A stretch of DNA of 60,963 nt from Bacteroidota bacterium (GTDB lineage: Bacteria > Bacteroidota > Bacteroidia > Chitinophagales > Saprospiraceae): positions 174,758 to 235,720 of the forward strand of contig JAHEAR010000002.1 of NCBI GenBank assembly GCA_024642665.1, read 5' to 3'. The notes under the pieces are model-generated. The model had not been told where the DNA came from and searched no databases. It saw nothing but the letters and a program-made list of their open reading frames with translations. The position numbers and the translations under genes were made by a program. Positions 35,533 through 45,133 of this stretch are shown here, in pieces (within the stretch, counting starts at the first letter, position 1; every line of letters begins with the position of its first letter).

Positions 35533-37269
35533 ATGAAAAATCACTTATGCATCATATTATTTTTGACCACATTAGGCAGCTTAAACTGCCTGGCATCCGA
35601 TTTTTATGTTTCAACGACAGCAACCGGAACAGGTGACGGCAGCTTCACCAATCCATGGCAATTACAGCAGGCGTTAAATTCTCCGGCTGCGATTACTAAT
35701 CCAACAGATACGGTTTGGATTTGGCTACGCGGTGGTACCTATACCAATGCATTTGATCCGCAGTCCTCCTTTAGTTGTTTTACACATGGAACAGCCAACG
35801 CGCCTATTATTTTCAGGAATTATGTTAATGAAAGGGCTACCATTGACGGGCAACTACCTTACTCCATGGCTTTTGTTCTTGGCAAGTGCAGCTACACCTG
35901 GCTCTGGGGTCTGGAAATCATGAACTCTTCCACCGACGACCGTGACCATTCAAATACCGACCGAGGAGGCAACGTATATTGCACGGCACCCAATATTAAG
36001 TTTATCAACCTGATCGTGCATGATATGGGCAGTGGGCTGGATACATGGAAAACGTCCAGTAATTCAGAAACCTACGGATGCATTATTTATAACATTGGGA
36101 ATAATCTTAATAATAATGGCAACTGGGAAGGTCATGGACATGGTATGTACCTCCAGAATGATACCATTGGCATCAAGAAAATACACAACAATATTATTTT
36201 CAGTACCTATGGGTACGGCATGAAAGTATGGCAAACGACGAACACTGATGCGCTGGGAAATTTTGATATTCAACGGAACATTGTGTTTAATGGGGGTGCT
36301 GCTTCAGAGAATCTTGGTGGCGTGGGAAACAATACCAGAACACATAATTTCTTTGTCGTGTCCAATGGGGCGAACAATCCCATTCGCAATTCCGTCATCA
36401 AGCATAATTATACCTATTCCGGGATCAATACACCAAGACCTCCTGTCAATGCTTTCGGTTTGAATTTTGGCGTTGAAAATCTTATTCTGGATAGCAACTA
36501 TATTACTTGTCAGACTCGATTAGGCTTTAACAATACGCCAGTTTTTAATGCCTCTGTGAAAGGCAATAAAATCATCGCCGGTATACCGGCCGTGTATGGC
36601 TATTATTTATGGGGATTTACCAATACTGATTTTCCCGAAAATACTTTTTTGCCGGAGGAGCCAACTTCCGGATTGGAATATTTTGTGCTGCCCAATAAAT
36701 ACGAGCAGGAACGGGCACATATCGCCATTTATAATTGGGCAGGTGCAGATGAAGTTCAAATTGATATTTCCGGTTCAGGGCTGCAAGCAGGAGATATTTA
36801 TGAACTGGTCAATGTGATGGATTATTACGGGGACATCATCACCGACACCTTGGATGGCTCCGGAATGATAACCGTACCGATGACCGGCCATTCGTATGCG
36901 CCGGTGATTGGATCAACAAAAGCGCCTGTCTCTCAATTTCCTGTATTTGGCGCATTTGTTATTCGCAAAATCGACAGAACGGTAATCTCTGGTATTGGCG
37001 CATCACGACTGGAGCAGCCCTTGCAAATATTCCCCAATCCTGCCGGCTCATGGTGTCAGGTTCGATTTTCGATTGAAATTCCCGGACATTATGATATTTT
37101 GATCACAAATTTATCAGGCTATTCAACGCGAATCAAAAACAAGCTCTATTTCGATGCGGGACCACAGGAAATTCAATTGGATCTAAGTGCATTTCAAAAT
37201 GGAACATACTTAGTTCAAGTTGCGAACAAACAATTTTGTCTAAGTGGAAAATTAGTGCTAATCAAATAA
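35533..37269 (+). CDS. Secreted right-handed beta-helix protein with T9SS sorting domain
   Basis: 578 residues. Signal peptide (~1-21, LTTLGSLNCLAS), then DFYVSTTATGTGDGSFTNPWQL, the usual opening of right-handed parallel beta-helix (pectate-lyase-like) proteins, with many IHNNIIFS / IKHNYTYSG-type turns to ~residue 370. A ~100-residue beta domain follows, then a type A sorting domain from ~500 (LQIFPNPAGSWCQVRFS...YLVQVANKQF...KLVLIK). Likely surface-bound or released carbohydrate-binding or lyase-like protein; catalytic residues cannot be assigned. Confidence 0.82.
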   Translation: MKNHLCIILFLTTLGSLNCLASDFYVSTTATGTGDGSFTNPWQLQQALNSPAAITNPTDTVWIWLRGGTYTNAFDPQSSFSCFTHGTANAPIIFRNYVNERATIDGQLPYSMAFVLGKCSYTWLWGLEIMNSSTDDRDHSNTDRGGNVYCTAPNIKFINLIVHDMGSGLDTWKTSSNSETYGCIIYNIGNNLNNNGNWEGHGHGMYLQNDTIGIKKIHNNIIFSTYGYGMKVWQTTNTDALGNFDIQRNIVFNGGAASENLGGVGNNTRTHNFFVVSNGANNPIRNSVIKHNYTYSGINTPRPPVNAFGLNFGVENLILDSNYITCQTRLGFNNTPVFNASVKGNKIIAGIPAVYGYYLWGFTNTDFPENTFLPEEPTSGLEYFVLPNKYEQERAHIAIYNWAGADEVQIDISGSGLQAGDIYELVNVMDYYGDIITDTLDGSGMITVPMTGHSYAPVIGSTKAPVSQFPVFGAFVIRKIDRTVISGIGASRLEQPLQIFPNPAGSWCQVRFSIEIPGHYDILITNLSGYSTRIKNKLYFDAGPQEIQLDLSAFQNGTYLVQVANKQFCLSGKLVLIK

Positions 37270-37349
37270 CCAGGATGTTTACTATTCGCCGCGTCTCAAA
37301 ATCCTAAGATTTTTTTTTAAAATTAACCATACACCAAAATCAGTTCGCC

Positions 37350-37874
37350 ATGAAAAACTTAAACTTCCGGGAGTTTTCGGTATTTATATTCTCTGCATTG
37401 TTTGTTATCTCCGCTTGTCAGAAGGAGGATGATAGAATACCTGCCGCAGAATTGCTGATCGGCACCTGGACGACAACTGAAGTAAATATTGTCGCCAAGG
37501 TGGACGCCCAGCCGGTCACCGAATACCTGATCAATATCATCGGGTTGTCTTCAGTAGAAGCAAATGCGGTGTTTGACAATATTGTTTCATCCCTGACACC
37601 GGAGCTAACAGGCTCCCTTACTCTAAAAGAAGATCATACGTATCAGTCCGGCTTTGCTGGTAACATGGACAGTGGAACATGGAGTTTAAGTGCTGATGAA
37701 AAATTATTAACACTCATTGAGGGTTCAGACACAATTTTGATTTCGAACAATTCCATCACGAATAATCGATGGGATGCGACGATTACAGAGGACTTTTCAA
37801 TGGATCTCGACAACAATGCCGGAACCCCTGATGAACTAGTAACCGTCTCTGCCAATCTGATTTTGACTAAATAA
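37350..37874 (+). CDS. Lipocalin-like lipoprotein
   Basis: 174 residues. Lipoprotein signal (FVISAC), then a small beta-barrel-like domain starting LLIGTWTTTEVNI, with GSLTLKEDHTYQSGF, GTWSLSADEKLLTLIEGSDTI and a closing strand VTVSANLILTK, as in Bacteroidota lipocalin-like domains. Ligand unknown. A leader with a T run precedes the start. Confidence 0.7.
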   Translation: MKNLNFREFSVFIFSALFVISACQKEDDRIPAAELLIGTWTTTEVNIVAKVDAQPVTEYLINIIGLSSVEANAVFDNIVSSLTPELTGSLTLKEDHTYQSGFAGNMDSGTWSLSADEKLLTLIEGSDTILISNNSITNNRWDATITEDFSMDLDNNAGTPDELVTVSANLILTK

Positions 37875-38092
37875 TATGCTTTACCAGGTTTTTATTATGC
37901 CATTTCGATATTTTCAAAACAGGCGGGAAAGCCGGAAGCAAGCTTATTCTATTTTAGATCTTAGTGCATGAAGTGTGGAATTGTCGTATGTTTAGCAGCC
38001 AGAAAATCAAGGATTCTGCCGGAGTAAAACCATAATAAATCCGCTGCTGAAACGAATCCACTCACTTTATTTTACAAACGGATACATTAAAG

Positions 38093-38434
38093 ATGGAAGA
38101 CCTGCAAACGCAATGGACCAAAAAAGAATTTGAAGCTTATGTGCTGCTGTATTGCTCCTACGCTGATCTGAAAGAGACTGCCGAAGAAACGCATTATATT
38201 GAGGAAAAGATAAAGCATCTGGACGTCGAAAGAATCCGTCATGAGTTTGAGCAGGATAATGATTTCCAGAGCAATCAAAAAATACAATCGACCCTCAGGC
38301 GATTTAAATACTCCGAACAGGAATTGAGTAATTTGTTGACTGAAATCAAAGAATTATTTCTTGCCGATGGTGTCTATCATATGCTGGAGCGAAATATGTC
38401 GACTGTTTTTGACAGACTGATTAAGCAGTCCTGA
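38093..38434 (+). CDS. Small helical protein, unknown (possibly TerB-like)
   Basis: 113 residues, soluble, all helical (EFEAYVLLYCSYADLKETAEE, IEEKIKHLDVERIRHEF, LSNLLTEIKELFLADGVYHML). The pattern of a helix with a short acidic turn followed by E..YIEEKI resembles TerB-type domains, but the match is weak. Convergent with the response regulator, with a 25-bp gap. Confidence 0.55.
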   Translation: MEDLQTQWTKKEFEAYVLLYCSYADLKETAEETHYIEEKIKHLDVERIRHEFEQDNDFQSNQKIQSTLRRFKYSEQELSNLLTEIKELFLADGVYHMLERNMSTVFDRLIKQS

Positions 38435-38459
38435 CATATAGCTACCCGTTAGTCCCAAT

Positions 38460-39209
38460 TTAATTTTTTTTGAGCATCGCCATCACTTCTTCCTTTCTCC
38501 GCCTGGAGACCGGTATGCTGTCGCCATTCTGCAACCACAGGAAACCATCCCTGTCCATTCTGGACACGTACTTGATATTGACCAGATGGGATTTATGCAC
38601 GCGTACAAAGCCGTAATCTGTCAGAATGGATTCATAATCTTTCAGGGTATGGGATACCATCAGCGGTTTGGCATCTTCTAAAAAAAACCTGGTGTAATTG
38701 CTTTCCCCTTCACACCGTATGATTTCTGACGGAAGATAAAAAAAGACGCCTTCCGATGTTGAGATAGCCAGTCGATACTCATCAGCCTCAGGCTTCTGGA
38801 CATTACTGATCAGATTATCGACCAGATCATGGCGCGTTTGTTGCGAAAGATTGCGGCGGATGATATGACGATTTAAGGCATTTTGTAATTCTATAATATC
38901 AATTGGTTTCAACAAGTAATCCAATGCGCTAAAGCGAATCGCTTTGATAGCATACTTGTCATAGGCAGTCGTGAAGATGACATCAAAATCCCAGGATCCC
39001 GCTTTATTCAAAAAATCAAAACCATTCATACCGGGCATTTCAATATCGAGCATTACTAGCGTGGGTTGGTAATCATTAAGCATTACCAATGCTTTTACTG
39101 GATCTTGTTCGATCTGAATCTTATGCTCCATCGGCATATATTTTCGGATCAGGATAGACAGAATATTGCAGGCTGCCTCTTCATCATCAATTATAAGAAT
39201 TCGTATCAT
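38460..39209 (-). CDS. LytTR-family response regulator
   Basis: 249 residues. Receiver domain (~1-120) with acidic pocket DDEE, phospho-acceptor D55 in LVMLDIEMPG, and switch K in LLKPIDI. LytTR DNA-binding domain (~145-247) with GVFFYLPSEIIRCEGESNYTRFFLE and FVRVHKSHLVNIKYV. The ATG directly abuts the stop of the sensor kinase gene, so the two are co-translated. The pair reads away from the surface-protein block at 42.5-55.1 kb and is its closest candidate regulator. Confidence 0.92.
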   Translation of the reverse strand: MIRILIIDDEEAACNILSILIRKYMPMEHKIQIEQDPVKALVMLNDYQPTLVMLDIEMPGMNGFDFLNKAGSWDFDVIFTTAYDKYAIKAIRFSALDYLLKPIDIIELQNALNRHIIRRNLSQQTRHDLVDNLISNVQKPEADEYRLAISTSEGVFFYLPSEIIRCEGESNYTRFFLEDAKPLMVSHTLKDYESILTDYGFVRVHKSHLVNIKYVSRMDRDGFLWLQNGDSIPVSRRRKEEVMAMLKKN

Positions 39210-42200
39210 TTATATCTGGGGCTTAGCCTTTGTACCTTTTTCCAAAATCGGAATCACCAGCAAGACCTGCGTTCCACTCGCGTCACCATTTACATTTCTA
39301 AGGTCAGTGATGGTCATCGCTGCATGGGGATAATGACTCTTTAACAACTCCATTCGCTTACCGGATAATTGCTTGCCTTTTGATTTATGTTTATGGCCTC
39401 CAATCCGATTATCTCTCAGCACCGCCGACTTTTCACGCCCGATACCATTGTCTTCAACCACCACGGTAAGATAACCCGGTTTATCTTCAAACATCTTCAA
39501 TTTCAGAACCTTCTCTCCTTCCTTATTTCGCAAGCCATGCCAGATGGCATTTTCAAGATGCGGCTGAATGAGCATAGGCGATATTGTGATCTCTTCCTGG
39601 TCAAGGCGATCATCAATTTCTTTCACAAATTTCATGTCATTTCTAAATCTCAATTTTTCCAATGAAACAAAAAGAGATAACACTTCAAGTTCTTCGTGGA
39701 GCGAAACGCCATTGACATCTGAATGCTCAAGCACTAATCGAAGCAATCTCGAAAATTGAGACAAATAGGAGTAAGCTTCCTCGATTTTTCCGGTAACGAT
39801 ACACTCCTGAATGGCATTCAGGCTATTAAATACAAAATGTGGATTCATTTGCGCCCGCAATGCTTTTGATTCCAAATCAGAAATCTGTCGTACGATCGAT
39901 AATTCTTTCTTATACTTTGCTATTCGTCCACTGAAATAAAACCAAAAACTCAGCACAATGATAATCGCTCCAATAGCTATCACCCACCATTTACGCCACC
40001 AGGGAAAATCAATGATTACCTGAAAAGATCCTGATGCTTTAAACCATGTCGATCCATCCGATGCTTCGACCTCCAATACATAATGGCCGGAATTGAGATT
40101 AAAATCAACTTTTGGTAAATACGATGGATCCGACCAACCGCCTTCATTACCCTTTGACAACTTATAGCGATAGACCATCTTGTCTGCCAACAGGAGATCA
40201 TTGATGCCAAACGAAAATCGCAGCAGATGCTCATTGGATTTCAAATGGATGGGTTGATCTGAGGCACATAAGAACTCATGTCCTGAGGCATTTTTATAAA
40301 ATACAAATACCTGTAAGGGATCCATTCTGACATCTGTTATAAAAGGATCAACAATCACCATTCCCTTATGTGCTCCAAAAACCAGCCGACCTGAAGACAA
40401 TACGGTTGAGGATACTATCTGATAATTTACTCTGCTAAATCCCGAATTACCAGGGGCTTTAATCACCTGTTTCGTGTTAGGATCATATTGCAATAAGTTA
40501 TAGGTATTTGTAATCCAGATAGAGCCATCCTGTGCACACTCAATCGCATCAATTCGTGTACTTGGCAGACCTTTCCCTTTTGACAAGCTATCCATCGTAC
40601 CATCCGGATGAAGGATTGTAAGTCCCGCATACGTACCAATGTACACACTACCCTGTTTATCTCTGGCAAGACCATAGACCCGATCGGACAACAGACCATT
40701 TGCCATGGTGTATTTCTTCATTACCTTTTTACCAAAGTCATAGTGCCATGCGGCACCAGAAGGAGAAGTAGATACCCATAGATCATCCTCAGTGGGAAGG
40801 ATATCGACTATACGCGCCTTGCGTAGTGGCCTGAGAGCTGAATCGTTTGGAAAGGTGTCAATTTCGAAATCAACCTCACGTATTCTGAACAATCCATTCT
40901 CCGCTCCACAATACATAAATCCATCCGTCGCCGTCTGCATGATACGAATGTTCTCAATGGCATTACCATATCCGGGAAGGGTCGAAGAGGATAGAAATTT
41001 TACAAGCATACCATCCGGATTAAATATGCCAATTCCTTGCCGCCGGGCTGCTACCCAGATGCGTCCAAAACTGTCTGCTGCCGCATAGGCAAAGGTGGGG
41101 GCACTATCCGGCTTTGGTGATTGTTCTTGAAACTTTAATGTTTTATTTTCTTTGCCATCCGGGGAAATTATCACTACACCACTTTCCATCACGATCCAGA
41201 GCTGCTGTGAGGTGTCTTCGGCAATACTAATCACCCGATCGTCAAATACATCTCCTGAAATAGTTTTGAAAAAATTGATGTACTCGATATCCTTCGGGCG
41301 GACATTTGTCATACTGACGCCGCTGAGACTCGTAAATGCAATATTGCCCAGCGAATCAGAAATAATTGACCTGAGCGAATTTTCGCAAATGGAAAATGGG
41401 TTAGCCGCATCATGTGTATACTGCTTATACGTTTCAGATCCAAAATCATATTCCACTAACCCTGATCCATCCGTAGCAAGGTATAATCGGCCATTGCTGG
41501 CGATGGTCATATGTTCGATCTCTGTTTTAGAATCTCCCTGTATAAAAAAGTTGGGTCTTTTCGCCTGAACCAATGAATCCGGTGCCTCAAACGAAGCGAC
41601 ATACCATGAAAAAGGACCACTTTGGGAAATAACAATGTGATCATTATCTAATCGACCGGCATGGCTAACATATTTAAGTGGAAAAAAGGCAACTTCCTTT
41701 TCTTTTATCAGGTTGATCACCGACACACCACGATTAGGCATGATGAAGAGGTAGCTATCCTTATCAAACCGCCGGATATCACGTATTCTTTCACCTTTTA
41801 TAATAGAATCCAGCCACATTTGTGACATCCATGAACGATCGGGAGACTCTTGCTGAAAACAAGCGCCATTACTAAAGACCGTGATATATCCTCTGCTATC
41901 TTCAATGCAAAAATTAACCGGACGATTCGGATCGTCCGGCCAAATTTCCTGACGCTCCAGCTGTCTGTTGGCATTTGCCTTCGCTAATCCCTTAGGTGTA
42001 CAAATCCAGACATTATTCTTGCTGTCGCAAAACAAATAGCCGGTTGGATCAGAAGGTAATCCCGGGTGGGTTTGGGTGTAATAATAATTGATCTCATTTC
42101 CATTGTAGCGCACCAGACCGTCAGAGGTAGAAACCCACAAATAGCCAAAACCGTCAAACGTGCAGTGCCAACTCGTTAGTGTCCGCATGCCCTGATCCAT

Positions 42201-42299
42201 GCCCAGCGACCTGAACGCCAATGATTGACCGGAAAGGGGGAACCACAGCCATATCCCTATTGCTGAGAAGATAATTAGACGATGGTGGCTTTTGAGCAT
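39210..42299 (-). CDS. Two-component beta-propeller sensor histidine kinase (LytS-type)
   Basis: 1029 residues. Signal peptide (~1-26), a long periplasmic region of Reg_prop-type propeller blades (~30-640; e.g. FGYLWVSTSDGLVRYNG, KNVWICTPKGLAK, GSVYIGTYAGLTIL), a Y_Y_Y-like beta-sandwich (~665-750; MVYRYKLSKGNEGGWSD), one membrane span (WWVIAIGAIIIVLSFWFYF), then a His_kinase domain with H821 in MNPHFVFNSLNAIQ and an ATPase domain (VVEDNGIGREK). Such kinases sense extracellular polymers or envelope state and pair with LytTR regulators, as here. Confidence 0.93.
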   Translation of the reverse strand: MLKSHHRLIIFSAIGIWLWFPLSGQSLAFRSLGMDQGMRTLTSWHCTFDGFGYLWVSTSDGLVRYNGNEINYYYTQTHPGLPSDPTGYLFCDSKNNVWICTPKGLAKANANRQLERQEIWPDDPNRPVNFCIEDSRGYITVFSNGACFQQESPDRSWMSQMWLDSIIKGERIRDIRRFDKDSYLFIMPNRGVSVINLIKEKEVAFFPLKYVSHAGRLDNDHIVISQSGPFSWYVASFEAPDSLVQAKRPNFFIQGDSKTEIEHMTIASNGRLYLATDGSGLVEYDFGSETYKQYTHDAANPFSICENSLRSIISDSLGNIAFTSLSGVSMTNVRPKDIEYINFFKTISGDVFDDRVISIAEDTSQQLWIVMESGVVIISPDGKENKTLKFQEQSPKPDSAPTFAYAAADSFGRIWVAARRQGIGIFNPDGMLVKFLSSSTLPGYGNAIENIRIMQTATDGFMYCGAENGLFRIREVDFEIDTFPNDSALRPLRKARIVDILPTEDDLWVSTSPSGAAWHYDFGKKVMKKYTMANGLLSDRVYGLARDKQGSVYIGTYAGLTILHPDGTMDSLSKGKGLPSTRIDAIECAQDGSIWITNTYNLLQYDPNTKQVIKAPGNSGFSRVNYQIVSSTVLSSGRLVFGAHKGMVIVDPFITDVRMDPLQVFVFYKNASGHEFLCASDQPIHLKSNEHLLRFSFGINDLLLADKMVYRYKLSKGNEGGWSDPSYLPKVDFNLNSGHYVLEVEASDGSTWFKASGSFQVIIDFPWWRKWWVIAIGAIIIVLSFWFYFSGRIAKYKKELSIVRQISDLESKALRAQMNPHFVFNSLNAIQECIVTGKIEEAYSYLSQFSRLLRLVLEHSDVNGVSLHEELEVLSLFVSLEKLRFRNDMKFVKEIDDRLDQEEITISPMLIQPHLENAIWHGLRNKEGEKVLKLKMFEDKPGYLTVVVEDNGIGREKSAVLRDNRIGGHKHKSKGKQLSGKRMELLKSHYPHAAMTITDLRNVNGDASGTQVLLVIPILEKGTKAKPQI

Positions 42300-42486
42300 G
42301 AGTAGTCAACAAAACTAAACAACATGAGGACAATTTGATTCACCATTTAAATATCTGATGATGCCGTTCCCTAAGTAATGGTCAAAACGGATGTTTTCTG
42401 ACACCGTATTCTCAATAGACGCAACCACCCGTTGATACATTTATACCATTCGGTAGTTGGAGGGCCTGATCTAACTATCTGACAAT

Positions 42487-42494
42487 TAAGTTTG
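42487..42494 (+). promoter_or_regulatory. Candidate Bacteroidota -7 box before the surface block
   Basis: TAAGTTTG exactly fits TAnnTTTG, 20 bp before the YqcC-like start. The closest upstream TTG (42457-42459) is about 27 bp away, longer than ideal. If real, it would drive the block beginning at 42515. Confidence 0.3.
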
Positions 42495-42514
42495 GGACTG
42501 AAATCATTTTATTC

Positions 42515-42829
42515 ATGAGCAACCACTCCCATACTCTTTCCACGCAAATAGAATCCATACGAACGGCCATGCAGGAGGCAGGTGTATGGAGCGAGGTTAT
42601 TCCTGGATGGGTGCAAAACTACCAGGGAAATCAATTTCCGGATATCTGGCAATGGCTCCAATTTATATATCTGCCGATGAGGCTCAATGGCACTATCACA
42701 GAACCGCATTATATAGCTCCCATACTCAGCCCTTTTCTTCAGGCCGAAACCAAGTACAGACATATACTTCAACTGGTCATCGAACTGGATTCTTTATCTC
42801 CCACTATCGAAAAAAAACAAACGATATGA
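42515..42829 (+). CDS. YqcC-like protein
   Basis: 104 residues. It shows the YqcC (DUF446) pattern: an N-terminal helix with IESIRTAMQEAGVWSEVIPGW, FPDIWQWLQFIYLPMRLNG, then an ISPFL-like APILSPFLQAE segment and a terminal helix LQLVIELDSLSP. In enterobacteria yqcC sits beside the tRNA pseudouridine synthase gene truC; nothing of that kind is adjacent here. Its stop overlaps the ATG of the next gene by 4 bases (ATGA), so it is coupled to the T9SS gene. The aromatic WQWLQF core is well kept. Confidence 0.75.
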   Translation: MSNHSHTLSTQIESIRTAMQEAGVWSEVIPGWVQNYQGNQFPDIWQWLQFIYLPMRLNGTITEPHYIAPILSPFLQAETKYRHILQLVIELDSLSPTIEKKQTI

Positions 42830-43317
42830 TGACACAAAAATGTATTGCACTCTTTTTGATATTCCTTTCCTGTCAGCTGTCAATTGCTCAATCAGAGGAC
42901 CCTTCTTTGATCGGTACCGGAGGAGGTATCGCTCAAAACGGATCTTTTTTCCTCACCTATTCATTAGGAGAGCCATGTATCGCCTACACCTTGTCAAATG
43001 GACACTGGGTAACAGAAGGATTTCAACAACCGGGGAAAATCAACCTGACCGCCATAGAAATTACTTCTAATGCAACGTATACGTTTCGAATCTTTCCTAA
43101 TCCGGTAACGACAGATCTCCATATTGAATCAATAGATGCGGGACCATGGCAATTGGTTCAAATCGTCAATATCCTCGGACAACCACTTCTCAACCAACCC
43201 ATTTTTGCTGAAGGAAACATGCAGATGGACATATCCCATCTGATCCCCGGCCTATATCATTTGAACATCCTTGATCGTAACTCGACACCCGTCACACAGT
43301 CATTTATAAAAATCTAA
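42826..43317 (+). CDS. Small secreted protein with T9SS type A sorting domain
   Basis: 163 residues from the ATG at 42826 (a second ATG follows at 42829). The frame is open to 42586, but that part is antiphase to the YqcC gene, and the signal peptide (LFLIFLSCQLSIAQ) begins here. A short domain IGTGGGIAQNGSFFLTYSLGEPCIAY...VTEGFQQPGK, common in Bacteroidota T9SS cargo, precedes the sorting domain (FRIFPNPVTTDLHIES...LIPGLYHLNIL...QSFIKI). It is essentially a carrier of the sorting domain plus one small domain, and the first exported member of the block. Confidence 0.85.
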   Translation: MMTQKCIALFLIFLSCQLSIAQSEDPSLIGTGGGIAQNGSFFLTYSLGEPCIAYTLSNGHWVTEGFQQPGKINLTAIEITSNATYTFRIFPNPVTTDLHIESIDAGPWQLVQIVNILGQPLLNQPIFAEGNMQMDISHLIPGLYHLNILDRNSTPVTQSFIKI

Positions 43318-43328
43318 ACCACATCCAC

Positions 43329-45110
43329 ATGAAAACTTATATGTATCAACTTTTTATTCTTCTTGCATGTGTCGGAAATCTCGCTGCGCAAGTACCGCAG
43401 GGTTTTCAATATCAGGCTGTCATTCGGGATAACACAGGGAATCCATTATTAAATACGTCCGTCCAATTCCGATTTACGTTAGAAAATAATGCAGGCAATC
43501 AAATATTCTACCAGGAAACTCAGTCCATTTCAACGAATGCGCTTGGAGGTATCAGCCTGGTCATCGGAGCCGGCAATCCATCGCAAGGAAATTTTGCATT
43601 GACGAATTGGAAGAGTGGCGATGTACGTCTGCGCGTTGAACTTGATCCTGCCGGTGGTAATAATTATGCTGCATTTGGTATCACATCACTTCAAAGTGTA
43701 CCCTATGCCCTTTATGCAGAAAGAGCAGGTGTGCTTGTAGATCAAAATGGAAATGACTGGGGGCCGGAGAATGATCAGGATGCACAAACACTCATCATCA
43801 ATGGCAATCAACTGTCTATTTCCAACGGAAATGCAGTGGTACTCCCATCCGGATCCGGTGGTGGTGATAACTGGGGTACTCAGACGATCGAAACTGAATC
43901 TGAGCTAACCGGAAATGGTACTCTGTCCTCCCCATTGGGTCTTGCTACACAAGGTGCAGACAATGGGGATATATTAAAATGGAATGGAATTTCCTGGGTG
44001 CCTGCGCAAGACAACTCACATGAATATGCAGCAGGCAATGGAATATCAATCATTGGGGATGTCATAAACAATACAGGGGATAATGATAATAATCCAACCA
44101 ATGAGATTCAAACGCTTTCCATCAACGGGCAGGTGCTGTCATTGACGGATGGAGGCTCTGTAAATATTCCGGCACAAAATTATACCGAAGGAACAGGCAT
44201 TAGTATTACAGGAAATACGATTGCTGCACTCAATAGCACCAATCTGTGGAATGCCAACCAACTTCAGAATCGATCCATCGCCACTACTGCTCCAACAAAC
44301 GGCCAGGTATTAAAATACAATGGTAGTACCTGGAGTCCGGCAGCAGATAATGGACAAAGCTACACAGAAGGTACCGGTATTAATATTGCAGGAAGTATCA
44401 TCTCCGCCGAAAATACAAATGAGCTTTGGAATGCTAATCAGTTGAGAAGTTTCAATATCGTAGATCAGGCTCCATTGGATGGGCAAGTGTTGCGTTATGT
44501 CAGTACAGCAGGTGGTTGGTTGCCTCAAAATAGCAGCCCTACCTATTGGGTCGCAAATGGAAATAATATCTATTACAATTCCGGTAATGTGGGTTTTGGA
44601 GTGACCGTTCCGCTCGAACGCCTTCACATCAACGGCACCGACAGGATCCGAATGGATGATGAGACTTTCGGGAAATTTGGTTCCAACTCTATCGAATTTT
44701 CAAGCCATTTATTACCCTTAGTTGATGATAACAGGAGCCTGGGTATCTCAACCAGGAGATGGACATCGGTCTGGGCCACTGACGGAACCATCAATACCTC
44801 TGATGCCAGAGAAAAGAAAAATATTAATCCCCTGCAGTATGGTCTCGCTGATATCATGAAACTCAAACCGGTTTCATTTGAATGGGATGCAAGAAATGAT
44901 GGAAAAATAAAACTGGGTTTACTGGCTCAGGATCTTGAAGAAGTAATCCCTGAAGTAATTGCAAGACCAACATCAGAAGATCCGGAGGGTACCGACAGAC
45001 TAGGTGTCTATTACAGCGATTTGATTCCGGTGCTGGTTAAAGCTATACAGGAACAGGAAGCCAAAATCCTTCAACTACAGCAAGAAATCGAATTACTAAA
45101 GAAAAACTAA
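43329..45110 (+). CDS. Secreted tail-fibre-like protein with S74 chaperone domain
   Basis: 593 residues. Signal peptide (~1-20), an N-terminal beta domain with GFQYQAVIRDNTGNPLLNT (typical of Bacteroidota surface proteins), then at least two tandem repeats of ~61 residues (YTEGTGI-I-G-.I.A...LWNANQL...PL/TNGQVL.Y). The C-terminus is an S74-type intramolecular chaperone: TSDAREKKNINPLQYGLADI...KLGLLAQDLEEVIPEV, ending in a coiled coil. S491 in TSDAREKK is at the site used for self-cleavage in phage tailspikes. The structure implies a trimeric fibre at the cell surface. It follows the T9SS gene by 11 bp and precedes an outer-membrane barrel by 23 bp. Confidence 0.85.
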   Translation: MKTYMYQLFILLACVGNLAAQVPQGFQYQAVIRDNTGNPLLNTSVQFRFTLENNAGNQIFYQETQSISTNALGGISLVIGAGNPSQGNFALTNWKSGDVRLRVELDPAGGNNYAAFGITSLQSVPYALYAERAGVLVDQNGNDWGPENDQDAQTLIINGNQLSISNGNAVVLPSGSGGGDNWGTQTIETESELTGNGTLSSPLGLATQGADNGDILKWNGISWVPAQDNSHEYAAGNGISIIGDVINNTGDNDNNPTNEIQTLSINGQVLSLTDGGSVNIPAQNYTEGTGISITGNTIAALNSTNLWNANQLQNRSIATTAPTNGQVLKYNGSTWSPAADNGQSYTEGTGINIAGSIISAENTNELWNANQLRSFNIVDQAPLDGQVLRYVSTAGGWLPQNSSPTYWVANGNNIYYNSGNVGFGVTVPLERLHINGTDRIRMDDETFGKFGSNSIEFSSHLLPLVDDNRSLGISTRRWTSVWATDGTINTSDAREKKNINPLQYGLADIMKLKPVSFEWDARNDGKIKLGLLAQDLEEVIPEVIARPTSEDPEGTDRLGVYYSDLIPVLVKAIQEQEAKILQLQQEIELLKKN

Positions 45111-45133
45111 TTATGCCACTTTAAAAACCGGCT

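Noticed and set aside
42586-42825. 80-codon upstream extension of the small T9SS gene
   Set aside because: It overlaps the YqcC-like gene in another frame and would precede an obvious signal peptide.
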